Source: Vulcanimicrobiota bacterium
GTDB taxonomy: Bacteria > Vulcanimicrobiota > Vulcanimicrobiia > Vulcanimicrobiales > Vulcanimicrobiaceae
Length of the DNA: 64,000 nucleotides
Direction: 5' to 3'
Assembly (NCBI GenBank): GCA_027459645.1
Contig: DAIDHQ010000039.1
Span: 32,911-96,910, forward strand
A program made the translations under genes and the position numbers. The stretch's first letter is position 1; each line of letters begins with the position of its first letter. Below the pieces are notes generated by a model that ran no database searches, was not told the DNA's origin, and saw only the letters and a program-made list of their open reading frames with translations. Of this stretch, positions 1 through 8,403 are shown one piece after another.

Positions 1-1075
1 TATAAAGCACCAATAGGGATTGCGCAGGCAAAGGGACGTGTTGCACCGTGAAGGCAGCCCCGAACTCTGATAAGCCCAGGGGGAGCCTTCGGTCGGCCAA
101 CGCTCGGACCTCGCCGCTGCTCTCGCGAAGTAACGGCGGCGGATGCCCCGCATTCGCGTAAGAAAGGTGCCGGGTAATCGGGTCGACCACGGCAACGAAT
201 GCGGTGACTACCCGGCCCTCATCCTGGATTCGCAGTGTGCGTTCGGCCGCAGAGAGCATCACGGCCGGGTCCGGATGTACTTGAGCTACTCCGCGAATCG
301 CTTGGCGGATGTTCATCATCGTTATCGCTGCACCGAGGCCCGAACCGGCGACATCACCAATCGAAAGAATGACTCGCCCATCTTCGATTTGAAACGCGTC
401 ATACCAGTCGCCTCCGACGAGCGCTTCCGAGGAGCCCGCTTCATACAGCGCATCGAAGCGAAAATCGCGGACTTTCGGGAGGGCCGTTGCGAGAGCGGCG
501 TTTTGGAAAGTCAGCGAGATGCGCCGTTGCGCCTCGAATTTCTGCGCGTTCTTGAGGGCGCGGGCAAAGCGCGCGGCCAAGACCTCATAGAAGGCTCCGT
601 TCGAGGCAGTTTGCGGTTCGAAGTGCGATGCAACGCCCGCGTGAAGCATACCGATGATGTCCGAACCGTCGCGCATGACCAAAGAAAGTTCGGCCGTGTC
701 GGCCGCCCAAATTGAACGCTCGCCGGGCCCGAATGTCTTTCCGAGAAGTTGCGCGCGCAACGTCAGGGCGCGTTCCGGGTCGCGATGAGCGAAAGCCGCG
801 ATCCGCGCAATTTCTGAAGAGCCCTCATACAAGGTGATGAGGACCCATTCGGCGCGTGCAGGCACCCAAAAATCACAAATGACCGAAAGCCGGCTCTCTA
901 GGTCTATCTCCGCTAAGAGTTGTTCCGAAAGCCTGTCCAGGGCAGCCGCTTGGCTTGCGCTCAATGGAGATTGAAGCCGGATATGCAACGCGTCGAGCGG
1001 AAAAGACAGCGTATCATCCTCCGATGGACCACGGAGCAACCGTTCCCCGCGTTCATGATCATGAAACGTCGACAC
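1..1075 (-). CDS. SpoIIE/PP2C-type serine phosphatase, 3' end outside the window
   Basis: Reading the minus strand from about 1075 to the left edge gives an uninterrupted frame that runs off the window. The C-terminal part carries PP2C/SpoIIE hallmarks: GGDWYDAF, then GDVAGSGLGAA (metal-binding Asp and Gly), then NAGHPPPLL. Upstream is a GAF-like segment (WVLITLYEGSSEIARIAAFA) and a linker. Such proteins dephosphorylate Ser/Thr of anti-anti-sigma factors, or otherwise signal, in the cytoplasm. The start is uncertain: GTG at 1075 or TTG at 1039, the latter preceded by a GGGGA stretch. A stop lies near 1181, inside the divergent tRNA-Ser gene. Family call firm; partner unknown. Confidence 0.85.
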   Translation of the reverse strand, partial: MSTFHDHERGERLLRGPSEDDTLSFPLDALHIRLQSPLSASQAAALDRLSEQLLAEIDLESRLSVICDFWVPARAEWVLITLYEGSSEIARIAAFAHRDPERALTLRAQLLGKTFGPGERSIWAADTAELSLVMRDGSDIIGMLHAGVASHFEPQTASNGAFYEVLAARFARALKNAQKFEAQRRISLTFQNAALATALPKVRDFRFDALYEAGSSEALVGGDWYDAFQIEDGRVILSIGDVAGSGLGAAITMMNIRQAIRGVAQVHPDPAVMLSAAERTLRIQDEGRVVTAFVAVVDPITRHLSYANAGHPPPLLRESSGEVRALADRRLPLGLSEFGAAFTVQHVPLPAQSLLVLY

Positions 1076-1137
1076 GGGCGCAGGCCCGATTGGCGGGTGA
1101 AGCGAACCGTCGGCTGAGAATTTGGGATGCCAAGCGC

Positions 1138-1227
1138 GGAGAGATGGCCGAGCGGCTGAAGGCGGCGGTTTGCTAAACCGTTATACGATGTAAAGTCGTA
1201 TCGAGGGTTCGAATCCCTCTCTCTCCG
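1138..1227 (+). tRNA. tRNA-Ser (anticodon GCT)
   Basis: The acceptor GGAGAGA pairs with TCTCTCC, the long variable arm is typical of a class II tRNA, and the T loop is TTCGAAT. The anticodon loop TTGCTAA gives GCT, reading AGC/AGT. The discriminator is G and no CCA is encoded. Confidence 0.95.
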
Positions 1228-1228
1228 A

Positions 1229-1321
1229 TGTCCTTCCGCTTCGCGGAACGCCCTCCGGGCTAGGACATCTACCGGTGACATCCTGTCACCGCCGGTCCGG
1301 CCACATCATGTGGCCGCCGGT
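1229..1321. other. Structured intergenic region with clustered hairpins
   Basis: Between two tRNA genes there are two complex foldable blocks. The first has an outer TGTCC/GGACA stem (1229-1233 with 1263-1267) enclosing TTCCGC/GCGGAA and GCCC/GGGC hairpins. The second has an outer ACCGG/CCGGT pairing enclosing GGTGACA-TCC-TGTCACC and GGCCACA-TCA-TGTGGCC. No ORF explains it. It could be a processed spacer of a tRNA transcript or a REP-like element. Confidence 0.4.
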
Positions 1322-1368
1322 TGGGAAGGGAAAGAAAAAACGACCCCGTATCTACGGTGGTCGTCATT

Positions 1369-1442
1369 GCGGTCGTAGCTCAATTGGATAGAGCAACAGG
1401 CTACGAACTTGTAGGTTGGGGGTTCGAGTCCCTCCGACCGCG
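1369..1442 (+). tRNA. tRNA-Arg (anticodon ACG)
   Basis: The acceptor GCGGTCG pairs with CGACCGC. The anticodon loop CTACGAA gives ACG, and the T loop is TTCGAGT. No CCA is encoded (discriminator G). A34 of this tRNA is the known substrate of TadA, whose gene lies 3.4 kb downstream. Confidence 0.95.
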
Positions 1443-1574
1443 GATGTCGAACGAGCGCGGGCGCAAGCCTGCGCTCGTTCTCTTTTTCGAAGCGGTCACG
1501 GGCCCTGCGAAGTACTTGCTGAACGCGCGCGGGTTTTGCTAGAGTCAGGTGTCGAAACGCCCATGAGGCGTCGT

Positions 1575-1649
1575 GGCTCGGTAGCTCAGTGGTAGAGCAG
1601 GGGACTCATAAGCCCTTGGTCGTGTGTTCAAATCACACCCGAGTCACCA
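1575..1649 (+). tRNA. tRNA-Met (anticodon CAT), elongator type
   Basis: The acceptor GGCTCGG pairs with CCGAGTC followed by ACCA, so CCA is encoded. The anticodon loop CTCATAA gives CAT. The paired G1-C72 argues against an initiator tRNA. A lysidine-modified Ile tRNA with CAT cannot be excluded from sequence alone. Confidence 0.88.
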
Positions 1650-1655
1650 TGTTCT

Positions 1656-1684
1656 AGGCCGGTTGCATTGCGACCGGCCTTTTT
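1656..1684 (+). terminator. Rho-independent terminator after tRNA-Met
   Basis: An AGGCCGGT-type stem pairs across the loop with ACCGGCCT and is followed by TTTTT, a few bases after the tRNA CCA end. Confidence 0.85.
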
Positions 1685-1730
1685 AATCGACGCAGGGAAT
1701 TGACGCGGTGCGCTAGGATTGAGGGCAGCC

Positions 1731-1961
1731 ATGTCCACCATTCCCTGCGATTTCTGCCCCCATCCGGTCGACCGGAACCAGATGGAGGAGATCGAGATCT
1801 CGCATTACGTTCCAGATAGCTCCGGAGACGATCTCGCCTACGCGAGGACGTATTTCTTCGGCCACCCCGACTGCGTGCGGAAGTTCTATCGCTCGCTGGT
1901 CGATCACAAGCTGGACTTGTTCAAGCACCTTCCCGCGACGGGCGGTCCTACGCCCGAATAA
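1731..1961 (+). CDS. Small protein with paired Cys/His residues, function unknown
   Basis: A 76-aa ORF. ATG at 1731 is preferred over the in-frame TTG at 1719 because GAGG at 1721-1724 is spaced correctly for it. The N-terminus has CDFCPHPV and the middle has FGHPDC, so four Cys/His ligands could bind one zinc ion. I do not recognise a family. It sits alone between tRNA genes. A cytoplasmic zinc-binding protein is only an inference. Confidence 0.6.
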   Translation: MSTIPCDFCPHPVDRNQMEEIEISHYVPDSSGDDLAYARTYFFGHPDCVRKFYRSLVDHKLDLFKHLPATGGPTPE

Positions 1962-2043
1962 TAGACGATATCGTCGTCGCAGGAGGCGGCGACTGCGTCC
2001 AAGCACTGGATGTGCGGCCGCCGCGCAGCGGCGGTGGAATCGT

Positions 2044-2117
<74 letters not shown>

Positions 2118-2141
2118 ATTCTCTCTCAAGGGGTTGCAGAC

Positions 2142-2657
2142 GTGCCCTCCGTATCTGGAAACGTGCAGTTATCCACGGGCCGCTTGCTCAGCTTCCTCTT
2201 CGCAGCTGTGGCCGTGTTAACAGGATGCGCCGCTCCGGCACCGATTGCGCAGTATCCGCCTTTCGTGACGCCCACGCCATCACCGACTCCGACGGCCCAG
2301 CCGACCGCCGCACCGACGCCTACGCAGACGCCCGCGCCCACGCCGACGCCGACCCCCACTCCGGGCGCGATCGGTCTGACGCCGAGTTCGATGAACTTTA
2401 CGGCGACGGGCGCCGGGAACGCACAAAACGTTAGCGCAAGCGAAGCCAACTTCGGCGGAAGTTTCTCTGCCTCAACGGCTGCGAGCGGTCAACCCGGTTC
2501 GTGCAGCGGTATCGCGACAATCGCTGCGGTCAACGCCACCACGTTTACCGTAACGCCTGCCGGTGCGGGGATCTGCTCGTTTACGATTTCGAACGGCGTC
2601 GGAGAGAACGCCACGCTCGATGTGACGGTGACCGTCACAAACGTTACGGGGAGCTGA
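2142..2657 (+). CDS. Lipoprotein with Pro/Thr linker and Ig-like C-terminal domain
   Basis: A 171-aa protein. A hydrophobic N-terminal segment ends in the lipobox-like VAVLTGC, implying lipid anchoring. Residues about 43-75 are a TPTPSPTPT-type low-complexity linker that should be extended and span the envelope. The remaining 90 residues (starting IGLTPSSMNF) are rich in Thr/Ser/Gly and resemble a bacterial Ig-like beta-sandwich with two Cys that may form a disulfide. It ends 2 bases before the next lipoprotein gene, so the two are probably co-transcribed. Function unknown; surface location inferred. Confidence 0.7.
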   Translation: MPSVSGNVQLSTGRLLSFLFAAVAVLTGCAAPAPIAQYPPFVTPTPSPTPTAQPTAAPTPTQTPAPTPTPTPTPGAIGLTPSSMNFTATGAGNAQNVSASEANFGGSFSASTAASGQPGSCSGIATIAAVNATTFTVTPAGAGICSFTISNGVGENATLDVTVTVTNVTGS

Positions 2658-2659
2658 AC

Positions 2660-4840
2660 ATGCGCAACGCCGTGCAAACCTGCGCGCTTCTTGCCGCCGC
2701 CGTGATGCTCGTTCGCTGCGGCGGCGGCGGTGGCTCGCTTCCGTCGACGACCTCGCCGCAGCCAAAGACTACTCCGCTCACGCAAGCGCAGGTTACATTT
2801 ACGATCGCGATTCCGCCGAAAAGCGCGCTCGCGCCGAAATACGTCTCGCCATCGACGGGTTCGGCGACCGTCGCCGTCAAGCCGCAAGGCGGAAGCGCCG
2901 GGACTCCGGTTTCGCTCACGTGCGGCGCATCGTCGTGCAGCGGAACGGTCAACGCTCCGGTCGGTGCCGATTATTTCACCGTCAATCTGTATTCGTCGAG
3001 CAATCAGTTGCTTTCGACCGGCACGACGTTGCAGACGATTACGGCCGGCAGCGTCAATAACGTCAACGTTACCTTTAACGGCGTCGTGAGTTCGTTACAC
3101 GTGAGCGTCGGCGGCGGCAGCATCGGCACGGCCAATCCAAGCGTCGCCGTCGCCGTCAATGCGCTCGACGCAGCGGGCAACACGATCATCGGACCGGGCA
3201 GTTACGTCGACGGCAGCGGTAATCCGCTCACGATAACGCTTGCAGATTCCGACTCCACGACGACGTCGTTGAGTACGACGACCGTGACCGCTCCGGGCCA
3301 AACCGTCACGATGAACTATCAGGGCGGCGGAATCGCTTCTGCGACGATCTCCGCGTCGGCTCCCGGGCTAACGTCGGCATCAGCGAAGTTCATTCCGACG
3401 CCGTCGATTACGTCGGTGGGAACCGTAACGGTGCTCCCCGGCACGAGCGTGTACGAAACGCTCACGGGCAATTTCGCGACGGGCGCGACGACCGTCACCG
3501 TCAGCAATCCCGCCATTACGACGACGATCGCAACCGTGACCGCAACGCAGCTCAACGTGGTGTTGAACGTGCCTTCGAGCGCAAACGGTTCGTTTACGCT
3601 CACGGCGGTTACCAGTGCAGGTGCGAGCAGTTCCGCAAGCGGTTCGATTGCCGTGAACACGACGCCGTCGCACATCTTGAACGTCACGCTGACGAGCGAC
3701 ACGGTTGGGGTCGGCGGCGTAACGCCCGGGACGTGCAACGACGGCAATAGCGGCGAATTGCGTTACGAAATCTGCCAGGCTATCACCGATTATACGAACA
3801 ACGGCGTCCCCGACACGATTCTCTTTCCAGGATGTTTGCCGTCCTCACCATGCACGATTACTCTGAGCGCGCCGTTGCCGCCCATGACGAAGGGCATGAC
3901 GATCGACGGAGGCACGTACGGCAGCGTTATCATCGACGGCAGCTCGACGTACCGCGCATTTTGGGCCGACAAAGGCACCTTTACCCTCGCAAATTTGAAG
4001 ATACAGAACGTCGACGCCGTGGGCGGAAATGGCGGCAGCGGCAGCGGCGGCGGCGGCGGCGGAGCCGGCTTTGGCGCGGGGCTCGTGGTAAACTCCGGAG
4101 CTTCGGTCGCGCTCGCGAACGATGACTTCATAAACGCAACGGTGGCCGGCGGAGCGGGCGGTGCAACGAACGCCGCGCACGGCGGCGGCGGAGGCGGTGG
4201 CCTCTTTGGTGCCGGTGGAACGGCGGCCGGCTCTTGCGGCGGTGGCGGTGGCGGCATCCTCGCGAGCGCTGGATGCGGGAACGGCGGCAAGGGCGACGGC
4301 GGCGGTGCCGGCGTCGCTTCGGGAAACACCAGCGGCGGCATCGCCTACGGTATTAACACGGGCGGCGTCAACGGCCACGGTGTTTCTGCGGGAGCGGGCG
4401 GTCTCGGCGGCGGCGGTGGCGGCTCGTACGGTTCGCCCGGCGCCGGAGGCTTCGGCGGCGGTGGCGGCGGCGGAAGCATTTCGTCGGTTGGCGGTGCCGG
4501 AGGCGCGGGTGGCGGTGGCGGCGGCAGCTCGAGCGGTGCCGGAACCGGCGGCCAGCTCTATGGCTCGATAATGGGCGGCAATGGCGGTGCGGACGGCGGC
4601 GGCGGTGGCGGTGCGGCGGCGGGAGCCGCGGTTTTTGTGATCGGCGGCACACTCGGGGCCGGCAACAGTTTTGCAACCGGCGGGTGCACGGCAACTGCAG
4701 GCGCCGCCGGAAGCGCAGGCGCTACAGTCGGCACGGCGGATTCAACGTGCGTCGGTGCATCAGCCAATTCCACGATTGACGGAACGGCGTACGCAAACGG
4801 CGGCGCGTTCGCGATTCTTCCGACGACCGGCACGCCGTAG
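2660..4840 (+). CDS. Glycine-rich exported lipoprotein/adhesin-like protein
   Basis: A 726-aa protein with ATG at 2660 and a GGGGAG ribosome site at 2647-2652; the open frame extends upstream, but that part overlaps the previous gene. The N-terminus is hydrophobic and ends in a Cys followed by a Gly run (LVRCGGGG), so it is probably lipidated although Arg at -1 is atypical. Residues 30-330 are Thr/Val-rich Ig-like repeats. Residues about 335-450 resemble the start of a right-handed beta-helix (ITLSAPLPPMTKGMTIDG). The rest is a long GGAGGxGGGGG tract like mycobacterial PE_PGRS proteins. Probably a surface matrix or adhesion protein; no enzymatic motif seen. Confidence 0.75.
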   Translation: MRNAVQTCALLAAAVMLVRCGGGGGSLPSTTSPQPKTTPLTQAQVTFTIAIPPKSALAPKYVSPSTGSATVAVKPQGGSAGTPVSLTCGASSCSGTVNAPVGADYFTVNLYSSSNQLLSTGTTLQTITAGSVNNVNVTFNGVVSSLHVSVGGGSIGTANPSVAVAVNALDAAGNTIIGPGSYVDGSGNPLTITLADSDSTTTSLSTTTVTAPGQTVTMNYQGGGIASATISASAPGLTSASAKFIPTPSITSVGTVTVLPGTSVYETLTGNFATGATTVTVSNPAITTTIATVTATQLNVVLNVPSSANGSFTLTAVTSAGASSSASGSIAVNTTPSHILNVTLTSDTVGVGGVTPGTCNDGNSGELRYEICQAITDYTNNGVPDTILFPGCLPSSPCTITLSAPLPPMTKGMTIDGGTYGSVIIDGSSTYRAFWADKGTFTLANLKIQNVDAVGGNGGSGSGGGGGGAGFGAGLVVNSGASVALANDDFINATVAGGAGGATNAAHGGGGGGGLFGAGGTAAGSCGGGGGGILASAGCGNGGKGDGGGAGVASGNTSGGIAYGINTGGVNGHGVSAGAGGLGGGGGGSYGSPGAGGFGGGGGGGSISSVGGAGGAGGGGGGSSSGAGTGGQLYGSIMGGNGGADGGGGGGAAAGAAVFVIGGTLGAGNSFATGGCTATAGAAGSAGATVGTADSTCVGASANSTIDGTAYANGGAFAILPTTGTP

Positions 4841-4855
4841 CGTCTTTCGACTGCG

Positions 4856-5332
4856 ATGAATGACGACGAACGCTATATTCGGCGTGCGATGGAGCTTGCG
4901 GATCTGGCCGCGCGAGGTGGTGACGTTCCGATCGGCGCGGTATTGGTTTCCGGCGATCTCGTACTCGAAGCGAAGAACGAAAAGGAAGTACGCCCCGATG
5001 CCACCGCTCACGCGGAAATGCTGCTTCTGCACGAGGCCGCGCGACGTTTGGGCGTGTGGCGGCTTTCGGATGCAACGATCTACGTGACGAAAGAACCGTG
5101 CGTCATGTGCGCGGGCGCAATGATCGCGGCGCGTATCAAGCGCGTGGTCTACGGCGCGCGCGATCCGAAGGGCGGCGCGGACGGCGGAGCGTTCGACATC
5201 TTGCGCTCGCCGAGAACCAATCATCGCCTGGACGTAACGGCCGGCGTGTTGGAAGAAGAAGCGGCGGCGCAGCTGCAGCGTTTCTTTCGACAAAAGCGGC
5301 AACCGGCGGCTGGGGAAGGGTTCGAGACGTAA
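4856..5332 (+). CDS. tadA: tRNA-specific adenosine deaminase TadA
   Basis: A 158-aa cytidine-deaminase-fold enzyme that converts adenosine to inosine at position 34 of tRNA-Arg(ACG), allowing one tRNA to read CGU, CGC and CGA. The zinc and catalytic signatures are intact: H52-A-E54 (proton shuttle Glu) and P-C82-V-M-C85-A-G-A. Length matches the family. ATG at 4856 starts 15 bases after the preceding lipoprotein stop. Its substrate tRNA-Arg(ACG) is encoded 3.4 kb upstream, and tRNA-Ser(CGA) follows immediately. Confidence 0.95.
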   Translation: MNDDERYIRRAMELADLAARGGDVPIGAVLVSGDLVLEAKNEKEVRPDATAHAEMLLLHEAARRLGVWRLSDATIYVTKEPCVMCAGAMIAARIKRVVYGARDPKGGADGGAFDILRSPRTNHRLDVTAGVLEEEAAAQLQRFFRQKRQPAAGEGFET

Positions 5333-5378
5333 GTGGGGTAGTTAGGGGCGCTCGAAGGCTCAAAGGAGCCATTGTTAG

Positions 5379-5469
5379 GGAGAGGTGGTCGAGTGGTTGA
5401 AGGCACCCGCCTCGAAAGCGGGCGTACCTGATGAGGGTACCGTGAGTTCGAATCTCACCCTCTCCGCCA
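5379..5469 (+). tRNA. tRNA-Ser (anticodon CGA)
   Basis: The acceptor GGAGAGG pairs with CCTCTCC, then discriminator G and encoded CCA (5467-5469). The anticodon stem CCCGC/GCGGG frames CTCGAAA, giving CGA. A long variable arm is present. Confidence 0.95.
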
Positions 5470-5475
5470 GTGTGA

Positions 5476-5506
5476 ACGAGCCGGGTTAACGCCCGGCTCG
5501 TTTTTC
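5476..5506 (+). terminator. Rho-independent terminator after tRNA-Ser(CGA)
   Basis: The stem ACGAGCCGGG pairs with CCCGGCTCGT and is followed by TTTTTC. Confidence 0.85.
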
Positions 5507-5618
5507 TTTCAGAACTCCGTTCGCTCGGCGGCGACGAACGTAACCGCACAATGCCAGCCCGCCCAGCGGCCGAGCAGCGAAGCTTTCCGAGCGCGGCGGA
5601 CGATATCTTAGCGGAACC

Positions 5619-5915
5619 ATGTTGAGCGACTGGTACAAACGACAGCGGGCGCGTAGAGCAGCCCCGAGACTTCTCATTTCAACGGCGGCCGCACCGGCCG
5701 TGGGTATTGCGTGCGTGCTGGCTGCGCGATGGGCGCTGACGGCCAGCGGTGGATTTCTGAGCACCGATCAGGCGAATTTTATGGTGGCGACACTGTTGAT
5801 GATCGCGGTGCCGGCGTTCGTGTTCTCCGGTTACGCCGCGCTCAAGCTGTTGCGCCTGGCGCGCGATTCGAAGCTGTCGCTTATGGCGATGCTGTTGCCG
5901 CCGGACTCGGAGTAG
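5619..5915 (+). CDS. Small two-helix membrane protein, unknown function
   Basis: A 98-aa protein. A basic N-terminus (YKRQRARRAAPR) precedes a hydrophobic segment at about 19-45. A second membrane span lies at about 55-80. The basic N-terminus suggests it stays inside. It has no upstream partner in the same direction, and its 3' end overlaps the 3' end of the convergent minus-strand gene by about 35 bases. No family recognised. Confidence 0.6.
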   Translation: MLSDWYKRQRARRAAPRLLISTAAAPAVGIACVLAARWALTASGGFLSTDQANFMVATLLMIAVPAFVFSGYAALKLLRLARDSKLSLMAMLLPPDSE

Positions 5916-6627
5916 GCGACGCCGCCAGCCGCGGATCCGGTGCTTGCGCCGGAAACGTGTAATCCGTGAATGTCGTTACCGCTTCGACTTTGAACGTGCT
6001 GACGAACACGTGCTCGGTCGCGCTCCACGTTCCGCGCGTAAGCACCCAGTGGCCGTCCACCATCCCGTAGTCGAGTCCGATCGTCATGTCGCTGCCGTTG
6101 ACTTGCAGCGTGACGTGCGACGGCAATTGCGTGGACGGGTCCTCGCGCACGTCGGTCGGATAGAACGAGTTTCCCGTGCGCGCCGTCGGCTCGACCGTAA
6201 AGTGCAGTGCCTGGGGCGTTGAATCCGCAGCATACTGCGGCGCGTATTCGCTGATATACGGAACGATGGCGTCGATGCCCGGTTGCGGCGGCGGAGGAAG
6301 CGGAAAATAATACGGCTTTCCCGGATTAAACGTGATATCGATTCTTTTCAAGTTCGCAAAGTAGCTAAACGAGAAGGTCGAAAAGGGATCGAAGTACGGG
6401 AGAACCGGAAACGCTTCACCGGTGCGCACCGCGCCTTGCGGAAGATCGTGCATGATCGCCACGTTATCGGCGACGCGCACCATCACCGAACGATCGATGT
6501 CTTTGCTCTGGCCGTTGCCCAGGACGTGCGTGCGCTCCACGTAGGTCATGTACGCGGGCATTGCCGAGGTGTACGTCGTCCCGGTGTGATTGACGAGTGC
6601 GGCGAATGCGAGGTCGGCTCCAGTCAT
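5881..6627 (-). CDS. Conserved-looking protein of unknown function with Pro/Ala tail
   Basis: About 248 aa from ATG at 6627; a TTG at 6648 would add seven residues and overlap the divergent amidohydrolase start. The N-terminus is mildly hydrophobic (ADLAFAALVNHTG) without a clear signal peptide. The centre is rich in aromatic residues and beta-strand-like (VTLQVNGSDMTIGLDYGMV), and the C-terminus ends in a PTPSPAATASP tail. The beta-rich pattern is reminiscent of LolA/LolB-like exported proteins, but I see no diagnostic motif. It is transcribed divergently from the amidohydrolase with 20 bases between the start codons. Confidence 0.55.
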   Translation of the reverse strand: MTGADLAFAALVNHTGTTYTSAMPAYMTYVERTHVLGNGQSKDIDRSVMVRVADNVAIMHDLPQGAVRTGEAFPVLPYFDPFSTFSFSYFANLKRIDITFNPGKPYYFPLPPPPQPGIDAIVPYISEYAPQYAADSTPQALHFTVEPTARTGNSFYPTDVREDPSTQLPSHVTLQVNGSDMTIGLDYGMVDGHWVLTRGTWSATEHVFVSTFKVEAVTTFTDYTFPAQAPDPRLAASPTPSPAATASP

Positions 6628-6647
6628 GACCCGAAAGCATTTGCCCA

Positions 6648-7826
6648 ATGATCGAAGAGGTTCCCGCGCCCGTCGCCGAGCGCGTCATCGAAATTCGCCG
6701 GGCAATCCACCGCCATCCGGAACTGGGGTTCGAAGAGCATCGCACGAGCGCTCTGGTCGAGGCCGAGCTGGATGGGCTCGGCATCGAACACCGTCGCGTC
6801 GCAACGACCGGCGTCGTGGGCGTGGTTCGCGGCGCCAAACCTGGCCGCGTTGCCGGGCTGCGGGCCGACATGGACGCACTGCCGATCACGGAGCGCACGG
6901 GGTTGCCGTACGCATCGGAGATCGACGGCGTGATGCACGCGTGCGGACACGACGCGCACACGGCCATGCTGCTGGGAGCGGCGCGGGTGTTGCAGGAAAC
7001 GCGCGCGTCGTTCGAAGGAACGGCCGTGCTGCTCTTTCAGCCCGCGGAAGAAGGGCCGGGCGGCGCGGAACCGATGATCGCCGAAGGCGCACTCGACGAT
7101 CCGCGCGTCGACGCGGTTGCAATGCTGCACGTCGATCCGCGCATCGCACCGGGCGAAATCAGCATCACACCGGGGCCCGTGAACGCCTCCGCCGACGAAC
7201 TGCACGTGACGGTGCGCGGAAAAGGCGGCCACGGCGCGTATCCGCATACGGCCGTCGACGCGGTACCGGCCGCCGCTGCAATCGTGCTTGCACTGCAAAC
7301 CATTGCTTCGCGCGAGACCGATCCGTTGAAAAGCGTCGTCGTTACGATCGGCACGATCGTGGGCGGCTATCGTAACAACGTCATTGCCGACGAAGTGCGC
7401 ATGACGGGAACGTTGCGCGCGCACGATCCCGCGGTGCGCGACGGATTGGAAGCACGCGTGCGACGCATCATCGATCACACGGCGGCGGCGTACGGCGCGA
7501 CGGCCGAAATTACGATCGTGCGCGGCTATCCGCCCGTCGTCAACGACGCGGCGCTTGCGCAGAAATTCGCGTCCTACATGCGCGAACAACGCGGCATTCG
7601 CGTGGAAGCGCTGCCGCCGACCATGGGCGGCGAAGACTTCGCCTATTTCGCGCAACGCGTGCCCGGCGTGCTCGTGCGCTTGGGGATCCGCAGCGAGGCG
7701 GCGGGATCGGTTTTTCCGGGGCATAGTGCGGAATTTCGTATCGACGAGGCGGCCCTGCCGGTGGGCGTTCGAACCCTGGTCGCGTTTGCTCGAGGGGTAG
7801 GAAGCGGAGCGATCCTCAACCAGTAG
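6648..7826 (+). CDS. M20D family amidohydrolase (N-acyl amino acid / hippurate-type)
   Basis: A 392-aa cytoplasmic metallohydrolase that cleaves amide bonds of N-acyl amino acids; the substrate cannot be fixed from sequence. Diagnostic M20 features are present: IHRHPELGFEE near the N-terminus, HACGHDAHTAM (metal ligands), PAEEGPGGA (catalytic base Glu and metal Glu), a lid domain with GKGGHGAYPHTAVD, and a C-terminal MGGEDFAYF with a final metal-binding His in FPGHSAEFR. Length is normal for IAA-amino acid hydrolase relatives. ATG at 6648 has no clear ribosome site. It stands alone, followed by an SRPBCC gene 51 bases later. Confidence 0.9.
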   Translation: MIEEVPAPVAERVIEIRRAIHRHPELGFEEHRTSALVEAELDGLGIEHRRVATTGVVGVVRGAKPGRVAGLRADMDALPITERTGLPYASEIDGVMHACGHDAHTAMLLGAARVLQETRASFEGTAVLLFQPAEEGPGGAEPMIAEGALDDPRVDAVAMLHVDPRIAPGEISITPGPVNASADELHVTVRGKGGHGAYPHTAVDAVPAAAAIVLALQTIASRETDPLKSVVVTIGTIVGGYRNNVIADEVRMTGTLRAHDPAVRDGLEARVRRIIDHTAAAYGATAEITIVRGYPPVVNDAALAQKFASYMREQRGIRVEALPPTMGGEDFAYFAQRVPGVLVRLGIRSEAAGSVFPGHSAEFRIDEAALPVGVRTLVAFARGVGSGAILNQ

Positions 7827-7877
7827 TAGTTGCGACAAAAGCAGGCACTATTGGTGGTATGTCGAACCACCAGCGAC

Positions 7878-8345
7878 ATGGCTACCATCAGCGCGAGCCT
7901 GGACATCGAGTCCCCCCCGGAAGATGCCTTCCAGCTCTTGTGTGCCGTTGAGAAATGGCCGGTGTGGCTGTCGTTCATCCGCAGCGCCACGCCCGTCGAT
8001 TCCGCTGCTCCCATCGCCGCCGGAAGCGAGGTCGTCCTGCGGACGGCACTGCCGGGCGAGGAAGAGCAGCTCTACGAGGTGGACCAATTCATCTCGAACT
8101 ACCACCTTTCGCTCGTGGGCGCGTATTCGGTGCGCCGGCGCCTCGATTTTCGGATCGAACGCAAGACGTCGCGGGCGCGCATCCACGTGAAGCTGGACTA
8201 TCCGGCATACGGCGGGAAGCTTGGAATGATGGTGGACCACTGGCGGAACGGGCGCCGCTTGGAACGGGTGCTCGACGAAGCGCTCGTCCATTTCAAACAC
8301 CTCGTCGAATACCGCGCGAACGACGGCCTGCTTGCCGATTTTTAG
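7878..8345 (+). CDS. SRPBCC (START/polyketide cyclase-like) family protein
   Basis: A 155-aa protein starting at the ATG that gives MATISASLDIESPPEDAF, the usual start of a polyketide-cyclase/START fold: a first strand followed by the ligand-pocket helix region with PVWLSFI. The in-frame start at 7830 would add an unlikely 16-residue leader. These folds bind hydrophobic ligands or act as small-molecule cyclases and dehydratases. No catalytic residue can be assigned here. It precedes the FmdB zinc-ribbon gene on the same strand. Confidence 0.75.
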   Translation: MATISASLDIESPPEDAFQLLCAVEKWPVWLSFIRSATPVDSAAPIAAGSEVVLRTALPGEEEQLYEVDQFISNYHLSLVGAYSVRRRLDFRIERKTSRARIHVKLDYPAYGGKLGMMVDHWRNGRRLERVLDEALVHFKHLVEYRANDGLLADF

Positions 8346-8403
8346 GCGTCCGGCTTTGGCAGTCGTTGACCAAGACTGCTAGCTTTGGTATAAAAGGGGC
8401 GAT

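Noticed and set aside
3790..4341. Proline-rich minus-strand frame
   Set aside because: It is the reverse complement of the Gly-rich tract: GGC/GGT codons read as Pro/Ala in the other strand. No independent evidence.
6624..7838. 404-aa open frame on the minus strand
   Set aside because: Fully antisense to the M20D amidohydrolase; Arg/His-rich shadow.
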